A stretch of DNA of 21,920 nucleotides from an uncultured Clostridium sp. GTDB taxonomy: Bacteria; Bacillota; Clostridia; TANB77; CAG-508. Of the stretch, positions 21,835 to 21,920 are shown piece after piece. Each line of letters begins with the position of its first letter. The first letter of the stretch is position 1. The translations under genes were made by a program, and so were the position numbers. Below the pieces are notes generated by a model, which saw only the letters and a list, made by a program, of their open reading frames with translations, ran no database searches and was not told the DNA's origin. Where the stretch lies: the NCBI GenBank assembly GCA_900552655.1, contig USAE01000025.1, forward strand, positions 1 to 21,920. The letters are read 5' to 3'.

Positions 21835-21920
21835 ATATGTGAGTACCCATCTAACGACCCCATGCACTAAATAGACATCGATATCGTCAATATAACAGGT
21901 ACTATATCCTTGTACAAAGG

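Noticed and set aside
21772..21918. Minus-strand open frame of about 48 codons running off the right edge
   Set aside because: It overlaps the copy 2 peptide gene in another frame and a terminator hairpin, has an unusual Trp/Cys-rich composition and no recognisable family; probably chance.

Overview
The window is AT-rich throughout and uses ATG, GTG and TTG starts with strong AGGAGG-type ribosome binding sites and TTGACA/TATAAT-type promoters. It carries CpsB/C/D, sortase and BlaI/M56 families. Together these point to a low-GC Bacillota chromosome, most likely an anaerobic gut clostridium, although I cannot place the species from the sequence alone.

Positions 1-9300 hold a minus-strand run of household genes: a partial lgt at the left edge, a Ppx/GppA-like phosphatase, a YjjX-type NTPase, a NUDIX hydrolase, an NT5C-type 5'(3')-nucleotidase, an unrecognised pair (a 566-residue protein with an HEWTH zinc motif plus a 157-residue partner), an HD-domain hydrolase, a pepC gene broken by one in-frame TAA, and the RlmD-type 23S rRNA uracil methyltransferase. 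Several of these suggest nucleotide-pool cleaning and turnover.

Positions 9400-18970 hold an envelope region, also on the minus strand: a HAD hydrolase with its own promoter, a cpsC-cpsD-cpsB phosphoregulatory operon with its own promoter, a three-gene operon (LAYTG-anchored surface protein, class-D-like sortase, membrane protein) with its own promoter, and a four-gene polysaccharide operon (EpsG/Wzy-like membrane protein, GT4, GT14, Wzx flippase). The logic is glycan assembly and export, control of chain length by a tyrosine kinase and phosphatase, and a dedicated sortase/substrate pair.

Positions 19100-21920 are accessory and change strand. A plus-strand operon encodes a BlaI-type repressor, an M56 membrane metalloprotease lacking a beta-lactam sensor domain, and a 72-residue secreted peptide. 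Its promoter is overlapped by a perfect 28-bp inverted repeat that is probably the BlaI operator. Next come two tandem, diverged copies of a compact module: a conserved leader, a plus-strand small RNA with its own terminator, and a convergent 27-29 residue hydrophobic peptide ending in ICKWLDGD. In copy 1 the small RNA carries two direct repeats matching the start-codon region of the peptide gene, and the peptide mRNA begins with a hairpin that hides its ribosome binding site. That is the architecture of an Fst/par-like type I toxin-antitoxin system. Copy 2 has lost most of these pairing features.

The most interesting parts are the tandem type I toxin-antitoxin modules, the BlaI/M56/secreted-peptide operon and the LAYTG/sortase operon. 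I saw no tRNA, rRNA, CRISPR array or transposase.
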